Positions 62,122 through 64,000 of a DNA stretch of 64,000 nt are shown in pieces. A program made the translations under genes and the position numbers. Below the pieces are notes generated by a model. The model had not been told where the DNA came from. It did no database searches and saw nothing but the letters and a program-made list of their open reading frames with translations. Numbering within the stretch: the stretch's first letter is position 1; every line of letters begins with the position of its first letter. The stretch is taken from contig NZ_CP092427.2 of assembly GCF_022374875.2 (NCBI RefSeq), forward strand, positions 3,100,001-3,164,000, written 5' to 3'. This stretch comes from Mycolicibacterium rufum (GTDB lineage: Bacteria; Actinomycetota; Actinomycetes; Mycobacteriales; Mycobacteriaceae).

Positions 62122-63410
62122 GCTGCTGCCACTCCGACTTCGACACCGCGTTCACCGTCGACGCGTCACGTATCACCTTCGGCCGCGGCTGCCTCCGCGA
62201 AGCCGGCGACCGCGCCCGGGCGCTGCGCATGCGCCGGGTCGCGTTGTTCTCCGACCCGTCGGTGGCCCGGCTCGCGTTCTTCGCCACCGCGCACGACGCG
62301 CTGCGCGACGCCGGCCTGGACGTCGTCACCTACACCGAGGCCAGGGTCGAGCCGACCGATGAATCCTTCCGCGCCGCAGCGGCTTTCGCCTCCGAGGTGA
62401 AACCCGACGGGTACGTCTCGGTGGGTGGGGGATCGGTGATCGACACCGCGAAGGCCGCGAACCTGTACGCCACCCACCCTGCGGACTTCCTGGATTACGT
62501 CAACGCGCCGATCGGCGCAGGCCGCCCGGTGCCGGGACCGCTGGCGCCGCACATCGCCTGCCCGACGACCTCGGGCACCGGCAGCGAGGTCACCGGCATC
62601 GCGATCTTCGACCTGCTGTCGCTGCACGCGAAGACCGGGATCGCGAGCCCGGCGCTGCGGCCCACCGAGGCGCTGGTCGACCCCGACAGCACCGACACGC
62701 TGCCCGGTGAGGTCGTCGCCTGCAGTGGACTCGACGTGCTGTCCCACGCGCTGGAGTCCTACACCGCGCGGCCGTTCACCGGGCGTGCCGCGCCCGCGCA
62801 GGGCAGCCCGCGGCCGATGAGCCAGGGCGCCAACCCGTGGAGCGATCTGGGCAGCCGCGAGGCGCTCGGCCTGCTCGGCCGCTACCTCGAACGCGCCGTC
62901 GCCGACGCCGCCGACCGGGAGGCCCGCGAACAGACCATGTGGGCGGCCACGCTGGCCGGGATCGCGTTCGGCAATGCGGGCGTACACATTCCGCACGCGA
63001 TGGCCTACGCGGTGGCCGGGCAGGTGCGGGAGTTCCATCCGTCGGGGTACCCCGGCGACGAACCGATCGTGCCGCACGGCATGTCGGTGATCCTCAACGC
63101 CCCGGCCGCGTTCCGGCTCACCGCCGACGCGGACCCGGCCCGGCACCTGGCCGCGGCCGGCCACCTCGGCGCCGACGTGGCGGGCGCCGACGACTCCGAC
63201 GCGGGCCCGGTGCTGGCCGAGCACCTCGTGCGCATCATGCGCGCGGTCGGCATGCCCGACGGACTCGCCGGCGTCGGCTACACCGAGTCCGACGCCGCCG
63301 CGCTGGCGGCCGGGGCCTGGCCGCAGCAGCGGCTGCTCGGCAACGCGCCGATCGACGTCGATGAAGCGTTGTTGGAGAACACCTTTCGGCACGCACTGCG
63401 GTACTGGTGA
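62118..63410 (+). CDS. Hydroxyacid-oxoacid transhydrogenase (ADHFE1-type, iron-containing alcohol dehydrogenase)
   Basis: 430 residues of the type III iron alcohol dehydrogenases, HOT branch. Diagnostic blocks shared with human ADHFE1 are [78 protein letters not shown] and [10 protein letters not shown]. Metal ligands are among the His/Asp of these blocks. HOT enzymes couple 4-hydroxybutyrate oxidation to succinate semialdehyde with reduction of 2-oxoglutarate, with bound NAD. ATG 62118 overlaps the EamA stop. The N-terminal CC in MSCCHSDFD is conserved in the family as I recall. Confidence 0.88.
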   Translation: MSCCHSDFDTAFTVDASRITFGRGCLREAGDRARALRMRRVALFSDPSVARLAFFATAHDALRDAGLDVVTYTEARVEPTDESFRAAAAFASEVKPDGYVSVGGGSVIDTAKAANLYATHPADFLDYVNAPIGAGRPVPGPLAPHIACPTTSGTGSEVTGIAIFDLLSLHAKTGIASPALRPTEALVDPDSTDTLPGEVVACSGLDVLSHALESYTARPFTGRAAPAQGSPRPMSQGANPWSDLGSREALGLLGRYLERAVADAADREAREQTMWAATLAGIAFGNAGVHIPHAMAYAVAGQVREFHPSGYPGDEPIVPHGMSVILNAPAAFRLTADADPARHLAAAGHLGADVAGADDSDAGPVLAEHLVRIMRAVGMPDGLAGVGYTESDAAALAAGAWPQQRLLGNAPIDVDEALLENTFRHALRYW

Positions 63411-63847
63411 CCATGAGCACCGAGCACGCCGGCGACTACCGGTACTTCCTGCCCATCACCACCCGCTGGATGGACAACGACGTCTACGGCCACGTCAACA
63501 ACGTCACCTACTACAGCTACTTCGACACCGTCGCGAACCACTACCTGATCACCGAGGGCGGCCTCGACATCCACGCCTCACCGGTCATCGCGCTGGTGGT
63601 GGAGTCCAGCTGTTCCTACCGCGCCCCGGCCGCCTACCCCGACGCGCTACGGGCCGGGTTGCGGGTGGACGCGCTGTCGCGCCGCTCGGTGAGCTGGGGC
63701 GTGGCGATCTTCCCGGCCGAGGGCGACGAGCCGATGGCGCACGGACGCTTCGTGCATGTCTTCGTCGACCGCGAACACCGCAGGGCGGTGCCGATCCCCG
63801 ACACCATCCGCACCGCGCTGGAAGCTATTGCCGCGCAGCCGCAATGA
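63407..63847 (+). CDS. 4HBT-type acyl-CoA thioesterase
   Basis: 146 residues, single hotdog. [22 protein letters not shown] carries the catalytic Asp and HVNN motif of 4-hydroxybenzoyl-CoA thioesterase-like enzymes. The GTG at 63407 overlaps the previous stop (GTGA); ATG 63413 is equally plausible. It is the last gene of the SDR-EamA-HOT-thioesterase run. Its 3' end overlaps the convergent partial gene by 23 bases. Confidence 0.9.
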   Translation: MTMSTEHAGDYRYFLPITTRWMDNDVYGHVNNVTYYSYFDTVANHYLITEGGLDIHASPVIALVVESSCSYRAPAAYPDALRAGLRVDALSRRSVSWGVAIFPAEGDEPMAHGRFVHVFVDREHRRAVPIPDTIRTALEAIAAQPQ

Positions 63848-64000
63848 GGTCGGCCACCTCCTCGGCGACGCGCACCGCGGCCGGCTCCTCCGACGGGGCG
63901 TAGCGGTCCGCGGCCGCGTCGTACCGCGCCCCGGCGACCGCGCCGTGGTCGGTGTCGAGTTCGACGACGCGCACCGGCCAGCCGATCGCCTCCAACTCGT
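63825..64000 (-). CDS. C-terminal end of a probable alpha/beta hydrolase
   Basis: Only the last 57 codons are in the window; the start lies beyond base 64000. The peptide reads ELEAIGWPVRVVELDTDHG, then RYDAAADRYAP and a final helix [16 protein letters not shown] before the TAG at 63825-63827. The VVELDTDHG segment looks like the catalytic-His loop of alpha/beta hydrolases. It overlaps the convergent thioesterase by 23 bases. Confidence 0.55.
   Translation of the reverse strand, partial: ELEAIGWPVRVVELDTDHGAVAGARYDAAADRYAPSEEPAAVRVAEEVADLIAAARQ

Noticed and set aside
1..64000. CRISPR arrays, tRNA/rRNA genes, insertion sequences or prophage
   Set aside because: No regularly spaced repeats, cloverleaf-like sequences, transposase or integrase genes were found on reading both strands.

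Overview
The window is high-GC actinobacterial DNA and most likely comes from a fast-growing Mycobacterium (Mycolicibacterium-type). The evidence is an MmpS/MmpL pair, a celA1-like GH6 endoglucanase, two F420-type luciferase-like oxidoreductases, an MmcO-like multicopper oxidase, a fused HadA/HadB-type dehydratase, an Acg-type nitroreductase, frequent GTG starts and dense start/stop overlaps. I see no tRNA, rRNA, CRISPR array, insertion sequence or phage gene. Coding density is very high and no gap without a gene exceeds 300 bases; the largest is 34548-34835.

Layout. 1-3736: end of a molybdopterin oxidoreductase, a divergent TetR gene with a perfect 16-base palindrome between them, a METTL7-like methyltransferase and an alpha/beta-hydrolase-LuxR fusion. 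3699-11133: a catabolic locus with a LacI repressor and three operator-like repeats, then asparaginase-like amidohydrolase, polysaccharide-deacetylase-fold/cyclic-imidase-like hydrolase, MFS carrier, two SDRs, a 99-residue Cys-containing protein and a tartrate/D-malate dehydrogenase. 11294-18845: MmpS/MmpL, a small membrane protein, a DHA2 drug exporter, a baeRF-type protein whose ribosome binding site lies in a perfect hairpin, and a DedA protein.

18790-28184 (minus strand) is a nine-gene, tightly coupled operon: membrane protein, GH15 glycosidase, SDR, PoxB-like TPP enzyme, membrane protein, gluconate-dehydrogenase gamma-like subunit, GMC flavoprotein with a 3Fe-4S-type Cys motif, enolase-superfamily acid-sugar dehydratase-like enzyme and a small membrane protein. 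A divergent MarR gene faces it across an inverted repeat. 28778-36014 holds lipid and oxidoreductase genes, the zinc-ribbon/celA1 pair, a cyclase, an Acg-like protein, a STAS protein and a flavin monooxygenase.

36027-39328 (minus strand) is a doxX - ECF sigma - Rieske - aldo/keto reductase - EVE-like gene run. The Rieske protein has anti-sigma-like topology, which makes this the best candidate for an undescribed redox-signalling system. An MpaB-family oxygenase at 39395-40652 is broken by a frameshift. 40704-64000 carries a MOSC-ferredoxin reductase-ferredoxin fusion, DUF2231 protein, F420 enzymes, malQ, ABC-F ATPase, VIT1-like transporter facing a multicopper oxidase, an AraC/NmrA pair, amidase, FNT channel, SulP transporter, thioesterases, acyltransferase, SRPBCC, SDR, EamA exporter, hydroxyacid-oxoacid transhydrogenase and the end of a probable alpha/beta hydrolase.
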